Shown in pieces: positions 18,537 through 27,637 of a stretch of 61,832 nt of DNA. This stretch comes from an uncultured Methanobrevibacter sp. (lineage in GTDB: Archaea; Methanobacteriota; Methanobacteria; Methanobacteriales; Methanobacteriaceae). A model generated the notes under the pieces. The model worked only from the letters and a program-made list of their open reading frames with translations. It made no database searches and had not been told where the DNA came from. How positions within the stretch are numbered: position 1 is the first letter of the stretch; the number at the start of each line of letters is the position of its first letter. The DNA lies in the NCBI RefSeq assembly GCF_902764455.1, contig NZ_CACWVY010000007.1:1-61832 (forward strand). The letters are read 5' to 3'. The position numbers and the translations under genes are program-made.

Positions 18537-19691
18537 CTATACATCCCTGTTAAATCGTTTTACACCTATTATAAAGAATAAAACAGTAAACCCTATTAAA
18601 ATTACTAAATCAACCCAGACATCACCTAATGTTTGTCCTTTAAGCATGACACCTCTCATTGCATCATTCAAATATGTCAATGGGAAAATATAAGCCAATT
18701 TTTGTAAAATCCACGGCATTGTTTCAATCGGATAAAATACTCCTGAAACAAACATCATAGGCATTGAAAACGGAAGTGAAATTTGAGCATAATCCTCCTG
18801 TGTAGAGGTTCTTGCGGAAAGCATTATTCCAAATCCGACAAAACATAAAGCTCCGATTACAAGAACAATAAATGTTCTTAGGAATCCTCCCTTAATACTT
18901 ACACTGAACAATATTACAGCCATGAATATTAATATCAAAGCTCTTACCAGCTCAATTAGTAATTTCGCTGCAATCTTTCCACCAATTACTGTAGCGACTG
19001 ATGTTGGAGTCATAAAGAGTCTTGCAAGTTCTCCAGTTTCACGTTCACCAGCAATAGTAGCTCCCATTCCCATCATACAACTCATCATGATTGTCATTCC
19101 TAAAATAGCAGGAACCAAAAAGTCAATATATTTTATATTTCCATAGATTCTGTTGATATGAAGGGAAATATCATCCTTAAAGTTATCGAGGGAATGGCCT
19201 AGGGAAGGAGTTATATTTGCATCCTGAGTTGACACGCTTGTTTGTGAAGCAACCATATTGGACAATCTGTAAAATATTCCCTGAGTTGAAGATTCAAGAA
19301 TTTGAGATGCCATCTGATCTGAGGAATCCAAATACAGCGTTACACTTTTCTGCTGCGAAGAATTTGAATCGTAATCTGAAGGCAGTATTATAGCCGCCTT
19401 GACTTCTCCCGAATCAACTCGGGCCTTTCCATCACTTATACTATCCATCACCTCAACTACATGATATGTTTCTGTTGATTTGATGGTGTTTAAAGTTAAA
19501 TCTGTTAAATCACCATGGTCCTGTGAAACGACAACAATCGGAAGGTCTGTCATTTCACCTCCCATTCCATATCCGAAAAGTAAAATCATGATTATTGGAA
19601 ATGCCAAAATAGATACTAATCTGGCAGGGTGCCTTTTAAGTGAAATCAATTCCTTTTTGATCATCCACCAGAATTTTTTAGGCTCTATCAT
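18537..19691 (-). CDS. ABC-2 type transporter permease
   Basis: 384 aa. One N-terminal helix (ARLVSILAFPIIMILLFGYG) is followed by a large extracytoplasmic domain (~residues 45-190) and five further helices, the layout of the DrrB/YhgE/Nod ABC-2 permeases. The conserved GERETGEL and FP[LM]TYLNDAMRG motifs are present. It overlaps the ATPase gene by 14 bases, so the two form one exporter. The PadR repressor gene upstream suggests drug or small-molecule efflux, though lipid or polymer export is possible. Confidence 0.9.
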   Translation of the reverse strand: MIEPKKFWWMIKKELISLKRHPARLVSILAFPIIMILLFGYGMGGEMTDLPIVVVSQDHGDLTDLTLNTIKSTETYHVVEVMDSISDGKARVDSGEVKAAIILPSDYDSNSSQQKSVTLYLDSSDQMASQILESSTQGIFYRLSNMVASQTSVSTQDANITPSLGHSLDNFKDDISLHINRIYGNIKYIDFLVPAILGMTIMMSCMMGMGATIAGERETGELARLFMTPTSVATVIGGKIAAKLLIELVRALILIFMAVILFSVSIKGGFLRTFIVLVIGALCFVGFGIMLSARTSTQEDYAQISLPFSMPMMFVSGVFYPIETMPWILQKLAYIFPLTYLNDAMRGVMLKGQTLGDVWVDLVILIGFTVLFFIIGVKRFNRDV

Positions 19692-20727
19692 CTTCTAACA
19701 CCTCGGATGTTGATTTTATAAATACATCTTCCAAAGAAGGTTCTTCAGTAAATATTGACTTAATAATACCTCCTGAAGATATTATAACATTCAAAACATT
19801 TTGAACAGCCATATCATCAAAGCTATCAACCCTTAAATTGATACGGCCATTATGTGCTACTTCAATACTTTTAACATCATCTGACTGCCTTATAGCTTCT
19901 ATAATATTATCATCCTGATTGGATAGAAGTACAGACATCTTTTTCATACTAAGGTTTTCCAAATCCTCTGTTGTAGATGTTGAAACTTCATTCTCTTCGG
20001 AAACTTTAGTTAAAGCGTCTTCAAGTTCATGTTTGTTGCTTTCCAAAAGAGAATCCTTAAGACCCTGAGGAGTATCATAAGCAACAAGATTACCAGTATT
20101 GATGATTCCCACATTGTCACAAAGCATGTCCACTTCATGCATATCATGGGAACATAAAATTATTGTATGTCCATTGTCATTCAATTCCCTGATTAAATCC
20201 CAGAGTGTACGTTTTGTTGTCGGATCAAGACCTATAGTAGGTTCATCCAAAAATAAAATTTCAGGTCTGTGAACGAGACTTGCAACAAGTGATGCCTTTT
20301 GTTTTTGGCCTCCTGAAAGCTGACCGACACGTTTATCCTTGGCATATTTAATGTCAACCAGTTCCATCAAATCCTCAATACGGGAATCTCTTTCGTTTGG
20401 ATCAACTCCATAGTAATCTGCACACAACTGTGAATTTTCCATAACGGTTAAATCTTTATAGAGGCTAACCTGTTGCGGAACCATACCCAAAAGGTTTCTG
20501 ACTTCATCAGGATTTTTCTGAACATCGTATCCGCCGACGAATGCCTGACCCGAAGTAGGCTGTATTAAACAGGTTAGCATTTTAATTGTTGTGGTTTTAC
20601 CTGCTCCGTTAGGACCCAGCATTCCAAAAATTGTTTTATCCGGAATTTCCAAATTCAGAGAATTAACGGCTTTGAAGTTATTGTTGTAAACTTTTGTTAA
20701 GTTTTTAGTTTCAATTGCGTTTTTCAT
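19678..20727 (-). CDS. ABC transporter ATP-binding protein (DrrA-like)
   Basis: 349 aa. Walker A is GPNGAGKTT (38-46), the signature LSGGQKQKASL, and Walker B ILFLDEPTIGLDP followed by an H-loop in ILCSHDMHE. A C-terminal extension of ~110 residues beyond the nucleotide-binding domain is typical of daunorubicin-resistance-type ATPases. The start is three bases behind the PadR stop and the end overlaps the permease gene, so these genes form one operon. Confidence 0.93.
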   Translation of the reverse strand: MKNAIETKNLTKVYNNNFKAVNSLNLEIPDKTIFGMLGPNGAGKTTTIKMLTCLIQPTSGQAFVGGYDVQKNPDEVRNLLGMVPQQVSLYKDLTVMENSQLCADYYGVDPNERDSRIEDLMELVDIKYAKDKRVGQLSGGQKQKASLVASLVHRPEILFLDEPTIGLDPTTKRTLWDLIRELNDNGHTIILCSHDMHEVDMLCDNVGIINTGNLVAYDTPQGLKDSLLESNKHELEDALTKVSEENEVSTSTTEDLENLSMKKMSVLLSNQDDNIIEAIRQSDDVKSIEVAHNGRINLRVDSFDDMAVQNVLNVIISSGGIIKSIFTEEPSLEDVFIKSTSEVLEDDRA

Positions 20728-20729
20728 AA

Positions 20730-21125
20730 TTAAATCTCCAAACCAGTCATATCTTTAAAAAAGGCCTGCCATGAAGGATTATTTAAAATATTATTTATGT
20801 GAATCTGAATTTCTTTTAAAAAGTCATTTCCCTCATCTGTTATTGAGTAATATTTGACCCTTTTATTGTTTTCATTTACTTTCCACTCCCCAACAATAAA
20901 TCCTCTTTTTTCCATTTCAGATAAAATAGGATATATCCTGCTGGAATTAACATTAATATCACATTTGGAATCTTTCAAGTTAAAAAATTCATCCAACCTT
21001 TTCATGATTCCATACCCATGGATAGATTCCTTTGAAATAATCCATAGGATTAAATTATGTATAATTCCATTTGAGAAGTTTTTGAATATTTTCTTATGTG
21101 AATCATTGAATTTTTCGTCAGTCAT
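20730..21125 (-). CDS. PadR-family transcriptional regulator
   Basis: 131 aa with the PadR winged helix: LILWIISKESIHGYGIMKRL, then NSSRIYPILSEMEKRGFI and VKYYSITDEG. PadR proteins usually repress their own operon and are released by small ligands. This one is first in the operon with the exporter, and an inverted repeat covers its start region (21133-21155). Confidence 0.92.
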   Translation of the reverse strand: MTDEKFNDSHKKIFKNFSNGIIHNLILWIISKESIHGYGIMKRLDEFFNLKDSKCDINVNSSRIYPILSEMEKRGFIVGEWKVNENNKRVKYYSITDEGNDFLKEIQIHINNILNNPSWQAFFKDMTGLEI

Positions 21126-21132
21126 ATTTCAC

Positions 21133-21155
21133 CATATGTCAAAATTTGATATATG
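21133..21155. promoter_or_regulatory. Inverted repeat, probable PadR operator
   Basis: Arms CATATGTCAAA and TTTGATATATG (one mismatch) flank a single central base, directly upstream of the padR start. It lies between padR and the divergent isomerase gene, so it could control both. It does not match the classical ATGT-N8-ACAT PadR site. Confidence 0.5.
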
Positions 21156-21193
21156 TAAACATTTAATATATTATTAAGTACTAATATATAAAT

Positions 21194-21907
21194 ATGAAAC
21201 TGGGTTTTACTACACTGGCTTTATTTATGGAACCTAACAATGACATCATCGATTTAGCTAAAAAACATGGATTTGAAATAATTGAAATACTTGCAGAAGG
21301 TCCTTTTTTTGAAAAAGACAATGGTGAATTTAAAGATTGCGGTCTGGACATTAGAATGCATGCTGCAACAGTGGACATTAACATCGCAAGTTTAAACCAG
21401 GGAATAAGAGCTGAAAGTGTAAGGCAAATGATTCATTGCGGGCATTATGCAGAAAGCATCAATGCAAATACAATAACTGTCCATCCGGGAATAATAGGCA
21501 GAAATGAACCGCACCTTAGAAAATGGGCACTGGAAATGTCAATTGAAAGTATTGGACAAATAATAGACAACACTAACGTTGAGATTTCAGTTGAAAATAT
21601 GCCTGTTCGTGGAAAATTCCTGGCAAATACAGTTGAAGAACTTGAAATGATTCAGGAAGCTACAGGTTGCAGCCTGACAATTGATACAGGTCATGGAAAT
21701 ACTTGCGGAAACCTTGAGGAAATGCTTTCTCTAAAAAATATAAGTTACTGTCACTTGAATGATAATGATGGAGTTAAAGACCAGCACATCACCTTAGGCG
21801 AAGGTACACTTGATTTAAATTTACTTAAAAAAATCGATACGGCAATTATAGAGCTGAATAACTTCGACAATATTCTTAAAAGCAAAGAGGTTATTGATAA
21901 CTTATAA
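21194..21907 (+). CDS. Sugar phosphate isomerase/epimerase-like TIM-barrel protein
   Basis: 237 aa of the xylose isomerase-like/AP endonuclease 2 fold. MKLGFTTLALF starts the barrel. Metal-ligand motifs are visible: TVHPG, EISVENMP, LTIDTGHGN and SYCHLNDNDG. It is shorter than endonuclease IV (~280 aa), favouring a sugar isomerase-type role. The substrate is unknown. It is transcribed away from the padR operon, and its stop is followed by the satellite motif cluster. Confidence 0.83.
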   Translation: MKLGFTTLALFMEPNNDIIDLAKKHGFEIIEILAEGPFFEKDNGEFKDCGLDIRMHAATVDINIASLNQGIRAESVRQMIHCGHYAESINANTITVHPGIIGRNEPHLRKWALEMSIESIGQIIDNTNVEISVENMPVRGKFLANTVEELEMIQEATGCSLTIDTGHGNTCGNLEEMLSLKNISYCHLNDNDGVKDQHITLGEGTLDLNLLKKIDTAIIELNNFDNILKSKEVIDNL

Positions 21908-21927
21908 TTTATAATTATTTTTTTATC

Positions 21928-21966
21928 AGTTATTAGTTATAAGTTATAACTTATAAGTTAAAAGTT
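21928..21966. repeat. Satellite copy of the ParA-array motif
   Basis: Positions 21928-21951 are identical to 11972-11995 of the array, and 21937-21956 is the same perfect 20-bp palindrome as at 12008-12027. It is followed by TAAGTTAAAAGTTATAA. It lies between convergent genes with T-runs on either side, so it may double as a terminator. I read it as a dispersed member of the array family. Confidence 0.75.
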
Positions 21967-21981
21967 ATAAAAAAATAAGGG

Positions 21982-22776
21982 TTAAAAATCAATATTTGTA
22001 ACCTCAAAAATATCATCAATAACATAATCTGTCTTATCCATCATCTTTGGAGAGACTTCTTCCTGCTGTTCAATAGTTAAAACACTAACATCAGCCTCAT
22101 TAAAAGCTAATAAATCATTCAAACCGTCTCCAACCATCATGACTTTATAACCACCCTCCTTAAGAATTGAAACAACTTCACATTTGCCACTTGTAGAAAC
22201 TGATCCGAATGCATTGTCTTCAGGTACATCCAATAAATTAGCTAATTTGTTAATAGCCCCTTTTCTGTCACCTGATGCTATAAATATTTCAATTCCCCTT
22301 GATTTAAGAATTTCAACTGTTTCAAAAACCCTTGGAAAAAATTTACCTGCAGAAGTTATTGTATATGCAACCTGACCCAAATCCATATCAACAATCAAAG
22401 CAGACCCGTTGCACAGTTCCATGTGAGGTATTTTTTCACTTAAAATATCAAAACCGTCTGTAATATCTGAAATAGTAGATGTGATTTCATTGTCAAGAAT
22501 TTCCTTTACTTCTGCCTTTGAAACCTGCCGAGTTGAAAAGCTGACATCGAAATCTATATTATATTCCTTAATGACATCTGAAATTAATGTATCCTGGTCC
22601 AGTTTTAAAAGTTTATTTGTATTGAACTGAAGTACAACCAAAGCCAAGGATTCAGCTGCATCAATCAAATCCAGAGAATTTATGTCAGTGAAAATATTGC
22701 CACTTAAAACATCTTTAATAACCCTGTATCTTTCAATCAATGTTCCTGAATTGTCAAATACAACCGCTTTTTTCAT
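21982..22776 (-). CDS. Soluble P-type ATPase-like HAD phosphatase (MJ0968 type)
   Basis: 264 aa. The nucleophile motif FDNSGTL is close to the DKTGT of P-type ATPases. The C-terminus has MVGDGLNDLLAFNEADVSVL, the GDGxND hinge motif, but there are no membrane helices. This matches the soluble archaeal family typified by M. jannaschii MJ0968, a stand-alone catalytic domain with phosphatase/ATPase activity. The physiological substrate is unknown. Confidence 0.85.
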   Translation of the reverse strand: MKKAVVFDNSGTLIERYRVIKDVLSGNIFTDINSLDLIDAAESLALVVLQFNTNKLLKLDQDTLISDVIKEYNIDFDVSFSTRQVSKAEVKEILDNEITSTISDITDGFDILSEKIPHMELCNGSALIVDMDLGQVAYTITSAGKFFPRVFETVEILKSRGIEIFIASGDRKGAINKLANLLDVPEDNAFGSVSTSGKCEVVSILKEGGYKVMMVGDGLNDLLAFNEADVSVLTIEQQEEVSPKMMDKTDYVIDDIFEVTNIDF

Positions 22777-22916
22777 ACTATCACCTGAAAATTAATTTAA
22801 ATTTTAAAATTTATTCTTTATAAAGTTATCAATTAATTATTAAAATGAAAAAAGAGACTGCAAAATTACAAAAAAACAATCTATGTTTAAATAATTAATA
22901 AAATATATTTAATAGC

Positions 22917-24590
22917 ATGATAAGAAAAACCAAATTAATTTTAATTTCAACAATACTACTATTCTTGGTTGTTGGTGCAGTATCGGCAAGTGATGATAAC
23001 ACAACCGATATCATCCAAAAAAATTTTGATGATGCACCAATATCACTACAAGATTCAATGGAAGAAAAATCTGATGATAATGTTTTAAAAACAGCTGTTG
23101 ATGAGGACAACAGTTTATCATCCATCGTTAATGATACAAGTGTTAGTGTAGAAAACAATGATGTATTAAATGCTGCTAAAAGCAAAACAAATTTAAAAAT
23201 TACAACAAATACAAATCTGTTAAAAACCGGAGACACATATAACTTATATTTAACTGATTTAAAAGGAAACGGAATAACAAATAAAGAACTGACCATAAAA
23301 TATGATGAAAAAACCTACAAAAAAACAACCGGAACAAGCGGTGAATTTTCTATTCCAGTTACTTCAAAGTCATATTCAAATTCAATGGAAATTTCTTTTG
23401 GCGGTGATGACAAGTATAACAAACTTACACAAACAATTAACTTCTATGTTAGCAACTCATTTTCAATAGATATTGGAAACAATAAACTGCTTACCAAAGG
23501 TTTTCTTAGAATATATTTAAAAGGCTCTAAAGACAGCATTTCCGAAAAAACAATCAAAATAAAAATCGGGAACAAAGTATACACAAAGAAAACTACCACC
23601 GAAGGTTTTGTAATAATAAAACCTCTTTTAAGCAAAGGACAATATGAAGTGGAGGTAACTTACGGAAAATATAACGTTTCCAAAAAAATCAACTGTATTG
23701 CAGGCGACGTTAAAAATCCAATGAAAAACTACATTCCGCTAAAAAATGGAGTACCTGACATTGACAGAATGCCTGCAAACTATGTAATGGGAGATGAAGA
23801 TGCAAAATATACCCTTACAAAAGACCAGTATAGAGAAGTAATGAAAAGAGACAGCTACTGTTTATATTTAAACGGCAAAATGTCAAAATACACATTCTTC
23901 AAAACTAACGAGTCAAGTAAATTTCACATTCTAAAACGTGAAAAATGGAATGTTATTGAAAGAGCATTTTATATAAAAGTTGTCAAAAAGAATCAGTATA
24001 ACTATTGGCCTTCAAAAATCACTGCAAATTTAAAAGGAAAATCATATACCTATCCTGAAGTTCGTGATTATCAAAATACAGGCTATACCTGCGGACCAAC
24101 ATCAGCAAGTGTTTGTACTCAGGTATTAAAAAATTACTATTCTGAAAAATACTTCCAGGTAAAGGCACATGTAACAAATGGAGTTAATATTCCAGTTTTA
24201 AAAGCTGCAATTGACAGCCATAATTTCAAATCTTATTACTACTACGGCAGCACATTAAACAGTGCAATTAAAGAATTGAGAAAAGGCGCTGCATTAATAG
24301 CTTTCCTGCCTGGTCATTACATAGCAATAATAGATATTAGTCCAGACGGCAAGAAAATTTTGGTCAGTAACTCATACGGCAGCTATGATGTCGGATCAGG
24401 CAAAGTTCCAACCAACTGGGTATCAGTCAGCTACTTCAAAACCAGATTTGCAGACATTGGACTAGTCATAAAAAATAAGTATAATCTTAAAAGCAGTGTA
24501 AAAACACAAACCAACAATTTCTATAAAAGCATGGGAACAAACTGGATTAGACAAAATACCAATGAAAGAATTCCTGACATAGGAGTTTAA
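22917..24590 (+). CDS. Secreted Ig-like protein with C39-like cysteine peptidase domain
   Basis: 557 aa. The signal peptide ends near VVGAVSA (residue 23), followed by a polar linker to ~90. Two Ig-like/beta-sandwich domains follow (about 90-180 and 182-262). A middle region (270-375) precedes a papain-like domain starting YTCGPTSASVCTQVL with Cys392 as nucleophile, His467 in PGHYIAIIDI and Asn485 as likely third residue. This is the C39/C39-like fold. Related Methanobrevibacter proteins are presumed to cut cell-wall pseudomurein peptides or process surface proteins; either is possible. No leader peptide exporter is nearby. Confidence 0.82.
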   Translation: MIRKTKLILISTILLFLVVGAVSASDDNTTDIIQKNFDDAPISLQDSMEEKSDDNVLKTAVDEDNSLSSIVNDTSVSVENNDVLNAAKSKTNLKITTNTNLLKTGDTYNLYLTDLKGNGITNKELTIKYDEKTYKKTTGTSGEFSIPVTSKSYSNSMEISFGGDDKYNKLTQTINFYVSNSFSIDIGNNKLLTKGFLRIYLKGSKDSISEKTIKIKIGNKVYTKKTTTEGFVIIKPLLSKGQYEVEVTYGKYNVSKKINCIAGDVKNPMKNYIPLKNGVPDIDRMPANYVMGDEDAKYTLTKDQYREVMKRDSYCLYLNGKMSKYTFFKTNESSKFHILKREKWNVIERAFYIKVVKKNQYNYWPSKITANLKGKSYTYPEVRDYQNTGYTCGPTSASVCTQVLKNYYSEKYFQVKAHVTNGVNIPVLKAAIDSHNFKSYYYYGSTLNSAIKELRKGAALIAFLPGHYIAIIDISPDGKKILVSNSYGSYDVGSGKVPTNWVSVSYFKTRFADIGLVIKNKYNLKSSVKTQTNNFYKSMGTNWIRQNTNERIPDIGV

Positions 24591-24681
24591 CATCGTGTTA
24601 AAATTATACAAAAAAAACAAGTTTATAAACCTTGAAAAATAAAGTATTAATATTATAATTTATGATTATTAAGGTGTTTTA

Positions 24682-26052
24682 ATGAACGTTATTGAAAAGT
24701 TAAACTCCATAAAAAATGGAGAAATGACAGCTAAAGAAAATGTAGAAAGCTTCATTAAAGTTATCGATGAAAATAACGAAAGCATTAATGCATTTATTGA
24801 ATTAAACTATGAAAATGCATTAAAACAAGCTGAAGCTATAGATGAAAAAATAGCAAATGGTGAAGACGTTGGTGCTTTAGCTGGATTAGTATTTGGTATA
24901 AAAGCAAACATTAATGTTGAAGATTTGATTATTTCAGCAGCTTCCAAAACCTTAGAAGACTACTACGGAAGCTATAATGCAACTGTCGTTAATGAAATTT
25001 TAGCTGAAGATGGAATAATCATCGGTATTTTAAATATGGATGAATTCGCAGCAGGAAGTTCAACAGAAACTTCCTACTATGGACCTACCCAAAACCCGGC
25101 TGCAATGGGTAGAATCCCAGGAGGTTCAAGTGGCGGATGTGCAGCAGCTATTGCAGCTGAAATGTGTGATATATCTATCGGTTCCGATACTGGAGGATCC
25201 ATAAGAAATCCTGCTTCCCATTGTGGTGTAGTCGGATTTAAACCTACCTACGGTGCAGTTTCAAGACAGGGTTTACTTGACCTTTCAATGAGTTTAGACC
25301 AAATAGGTCCGTTAGCTAATGATGTAAGCGGTATTGCAATAGCATTAAACACTATTGCAAAATATGACGAAACAGAATGTACCACCCTTGACTGGGAAAA
25401 ACCAGATTTCACAGAAGTACTTGAAGATACATCACTTGAAGGCATGAAAATTGCAGTATGTAAGGAATTCATTGACGTTACCGATGAAGAAATCAACAAA
25501 ACCGTGAACAAAGCAATCAACAAACTGGTTGATGCCGGCGCTGAACTTGTTGAAGTAAGCTTTGATTACATTGACTTATGTTTACCTACATATTACCTAA
25601 TTAACTATGTGGAATTCTTCTCTGCAACAAGAAAGTATGACGGAAGAGACTATGGTTCCAGAATCGAAGAGGTTTGCGGTGATGAAGTATTAAGAAGAAT
25701 CAAAATAGGTTCTCACATTGCTGAAGCAGAATTCAGTGGTAAATATTACAAACAAGCTTTAAAAGCAAGATCTGTAATTAGAGGAGAAATAACTTCAATG
25801 CTTGAAAATGTTGATTTGATTGTAGGACCTACAGTTCCTAAACTTCCTCACGAAATCGGCCAAGATTTGGAACCTATGGAAATGTATGCTTACGATATCT
25901 TAACAGTTATTGCTAACCTTGCAGGAATTCCGGCAGCAAGCATACCTGCAGGTAAAGTGGATGGCATCCCTGTAGGTTTACAAATACAAGCTAAACCATT
26001 AGATGACTTAAAAATCATTAAAGCTATGAGTGTTTTCGAAAACACTCAATAA
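24682..26052 (+). CDS. gatA: Glutamyl-tRNA(Gln)/aspartyl-tRNA(Asn) amidotransferase subunit A
   Basis: 456 aa, normal GatA length. The catalytic triad is clear: Lys74 in GIKANINV, cis-Ser149 in PGGSSGG and nucleophile Ser173 in SDTGGSIRNPA. GatA releases ammonia from glutamine for transamidation of mischarged tRNA. In Methanobacteriales the A, B and C subunits are often encoded apart, as here. An AAGGTG ribosome site precedes the ATG. Confidence 0.95.
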   Translation: MNVIEKLNSIKNGEMTAKENVESFIKVIDENNESINAFIELNYENALKQAEAIDEKIANGEDVGALAGLVFGIKANINVEDLIISAASKTLEDYYGSYNATVVNEILAEDGIIIGILNMDEFAAGSSTETSYYGPTQNPAAMGRIPGGSSGGCAAAIAAEMCDISIGSDTGGSIRNPASHCGVVGFKPTYGAVSRQGLLDLSMSLDQIGPLANDVSGIAIALNTIAKYDETECTTLDWEKPDFTEVLEDTSLEGMKIAVCKEFIDVTDEEINKTVNKAINKLVDAGAELVEVSFDYIDLCLPTYYLINYVEFFSATRKYDGRDYGSRIEEVCGDEVLRRIKIGSHIAEAEFSGKYYKQALKARSVIRGEITSMLENVDLIVGPTVPKLPHEIGQDLEPMEMYAYDILTVIANLAGIPAASIPAGKVDGIPVGLQIQAKPLDDLKIIKAMSVFENTQ

Positions 26053-26062
26053 TTTCTTTTTT
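26028..26062 (+). terminator. gatA terminator
   Basis: Perfect palindrome GAGTGTTTTCGAAAACACTC (26028-26047), overlapping the last gatA codons, followed by AATAATTTC and eight T. Confidence 0.65.
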
Positions 26063-26074
26063 TTATGAAAAATT

Positions 26075-26095
26075 TTACACTTGAAATACACCTCT
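26075..26095 (+). other. Isolated full-type origin recognition box
   Basis: TTACACTTGAAA followed by TACACCTCT. Over 21 bases it differs from the origin box at 36492-36512 at only two positions. It lies between the gatA terminator and the next gene, about 10 kb from oriC. It may be a secondary Orc1/Cdc6 binding site or a Cdc6-responsive promoter element. Confidence 0.75.
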
Positions 26096-26143
26096 AAAAT
26101 ATATATTAAAAAAATACAATAGATTATCAAGAGAGGTATTTTT

Positions 26144-27637
26144 ATGACAAAAATTGGACTTGCTTATTTGAACGGGTCAGTTCCGGGATTTGAAGATTTT
26201 GGAAATCTGCCTACAGACATTGTTAAAGAAAATGGTCTTGTAAATGGAAACAAAGCTTCCAAAGAACTTGATGCCCTAATTATTCCTGGGGGAACATTAA
26301 TAGAATCCAATGACATTAACATGCCATTAAATAAGGAAATTAAAAAAATGGCAAATGATGGAAAACCTATAATTGGAATCTGTGCAGGCTTTCAACTCCT
26401 TTCAAACCAGATAGACATCGGCAGAAAATCACCTGTACCTATTGTAAAAGAGGGACTGGGCCTGATTGATGTGAACTTTTCACCTCTTATTACAAGTGAC
26501 CGTGTTAAGGCAAAAGTATTTGACAACTCATTTTTAGTAAAAAATCAGACTGAAGATGTGGACGGCTTTCATACACATACATACGGTAAAGTGGAAGGTG
26601 ATGCCAAACCTTTATTCTATTCGAAAGTTCAAAGAATGAACTATGGAGACACTAACAAAAAGGGTGATTATAACATCTTTTCAGGAGCATGCAACGATGA
26701 TGGAAATGTTATCGGTACAATGATTCATGGCATACTTGATGAAAATCCTATACTTGTAGAAAATATTAAGGAACAAATAGATATATCAGACATTGATGAC
26801 ATTTACAATAGAAATATAGAAGTCAAAAAATTCCTCCAAAGCGAAGTAGGAATCAACACTGACATTAAAATACCTGAAATAAAACCTTTCAAGAAACCGA
26901 AATACTTGATGATTGGAAGTAACGGTTCCGACTCCGGGAAAACATTCATATTAACCGGACTTGCAGGTGCAATAAGAAAAAGAGGGTATAAAGTTGCCCT
27001 GCTCAAAGTTGGTCCTGATGTTCGAGACATTATACCCGGACTTTATCTTACAAAAGGAAAAATGGAAGATTTCGCCTCCATAAAAATTGGACACCTTGGT
27101 TGGAAAGATATTGAATCTACCGTCGCGAAATTAAACTCATCTGACTATGATATTGTTCTTATTGAAGGCGTTATGAGTGTATTTACAGGTCTTTTAAATG
27201 AAAAAGTACCATTTTCAGCTGCAGAAATTGCAATGTCATCAGACATTCCGATGATTTTAGCTTCAGGTGTAAACAAAGGCGGAATTGAATCAGCAGCAAT
27301 AGATTTAGTTTCACATGCAAATATGCTTGAAAAATTTGGTGTTGATGTAGAGGCGATTTTACTGAATAAAGTATACAATGACAATATATTCGACAACGTG
27401 GTTCCATATATTAAGAATAACACCAACGTGAAAAAAGTTTTAAAAATTCCTAAATTAAAAAATGCAGACATGAGAGGATTTATTCCAGAAGTAGAAATCA
27501 GATATGAACTGTTCACTTCCTATGCAATGGACCTTGTGGAAAACAACCTAAACATTGATGAAATAATAGCTATGGCAAAGGAAGTAAACTTTAAAAAGAT
27601 TTATTCATTTGAAGAAATTAAAAGCAAGGTGATATAA
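26144..27637 (+). CDS. CobB/CobQ-like protein with reversed domain order
   Basis: 497 aa. The glutamine amidotransferase domain comes first: nucleophile Cys80 in PIIGICAGFQLL, and His195 in GTMIHGILDENP. The dethiobiotin synthase-like ATPase domain follows, with P-loop GSNGSDSGKT at 258-267. In CobB, CobQ and CfbB the ATPase comes first. It probably amidates a carboxylate on a large substrate, but which one is unknown; a role in corrinoid, F430 or another cofactor is a guess. GAGAGGT precedes the ATG. The next gene overlaps its stop (TAATG). Confidence 0.85.
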   Translation: MTKIGLAYLNGSVPGFEDFGNLPTDIVKENGLVNGNKASKELDALIIPGGTLIESNDINMPLNKEIKKMANDGKPIIGICAGFQLLSNQIDIGRKSPVPIVKEGLGLIDVNFSPLITSDRVKAKVFDNSFLVKNQTEDVDGFHTHTYGKVEGDAKPLFYSKVQRMNYGDTNKKGDYNIFSGACNDDGNVIGTMIHGILDENPILVENIKEQIDISDIDDIYNRNIEVKKFLQSEVGINTDIKIPEIKPFKKPKYLMIGSNGSDSGKTFILTGLAGAIRKRGYKVALLKVGPDVRDIIPGLYLTKGKMEDFASIKIGHLGWKDIESTVAKLNSSDYDIVLIEGVMSVFTGLLNEKVPFSAAEIAMSSDIPMILASGVNKGGIESAAIDLVSHANMLEKFGVDVEAILLNKVYNDNIFDNVVPYIKNNTNVKKVLKIPKLKNADMRGFIPEVEIRYELFTSYAMDLVENNLNIDEIIAMAKEVNFKKIYSFEEIKSKVI

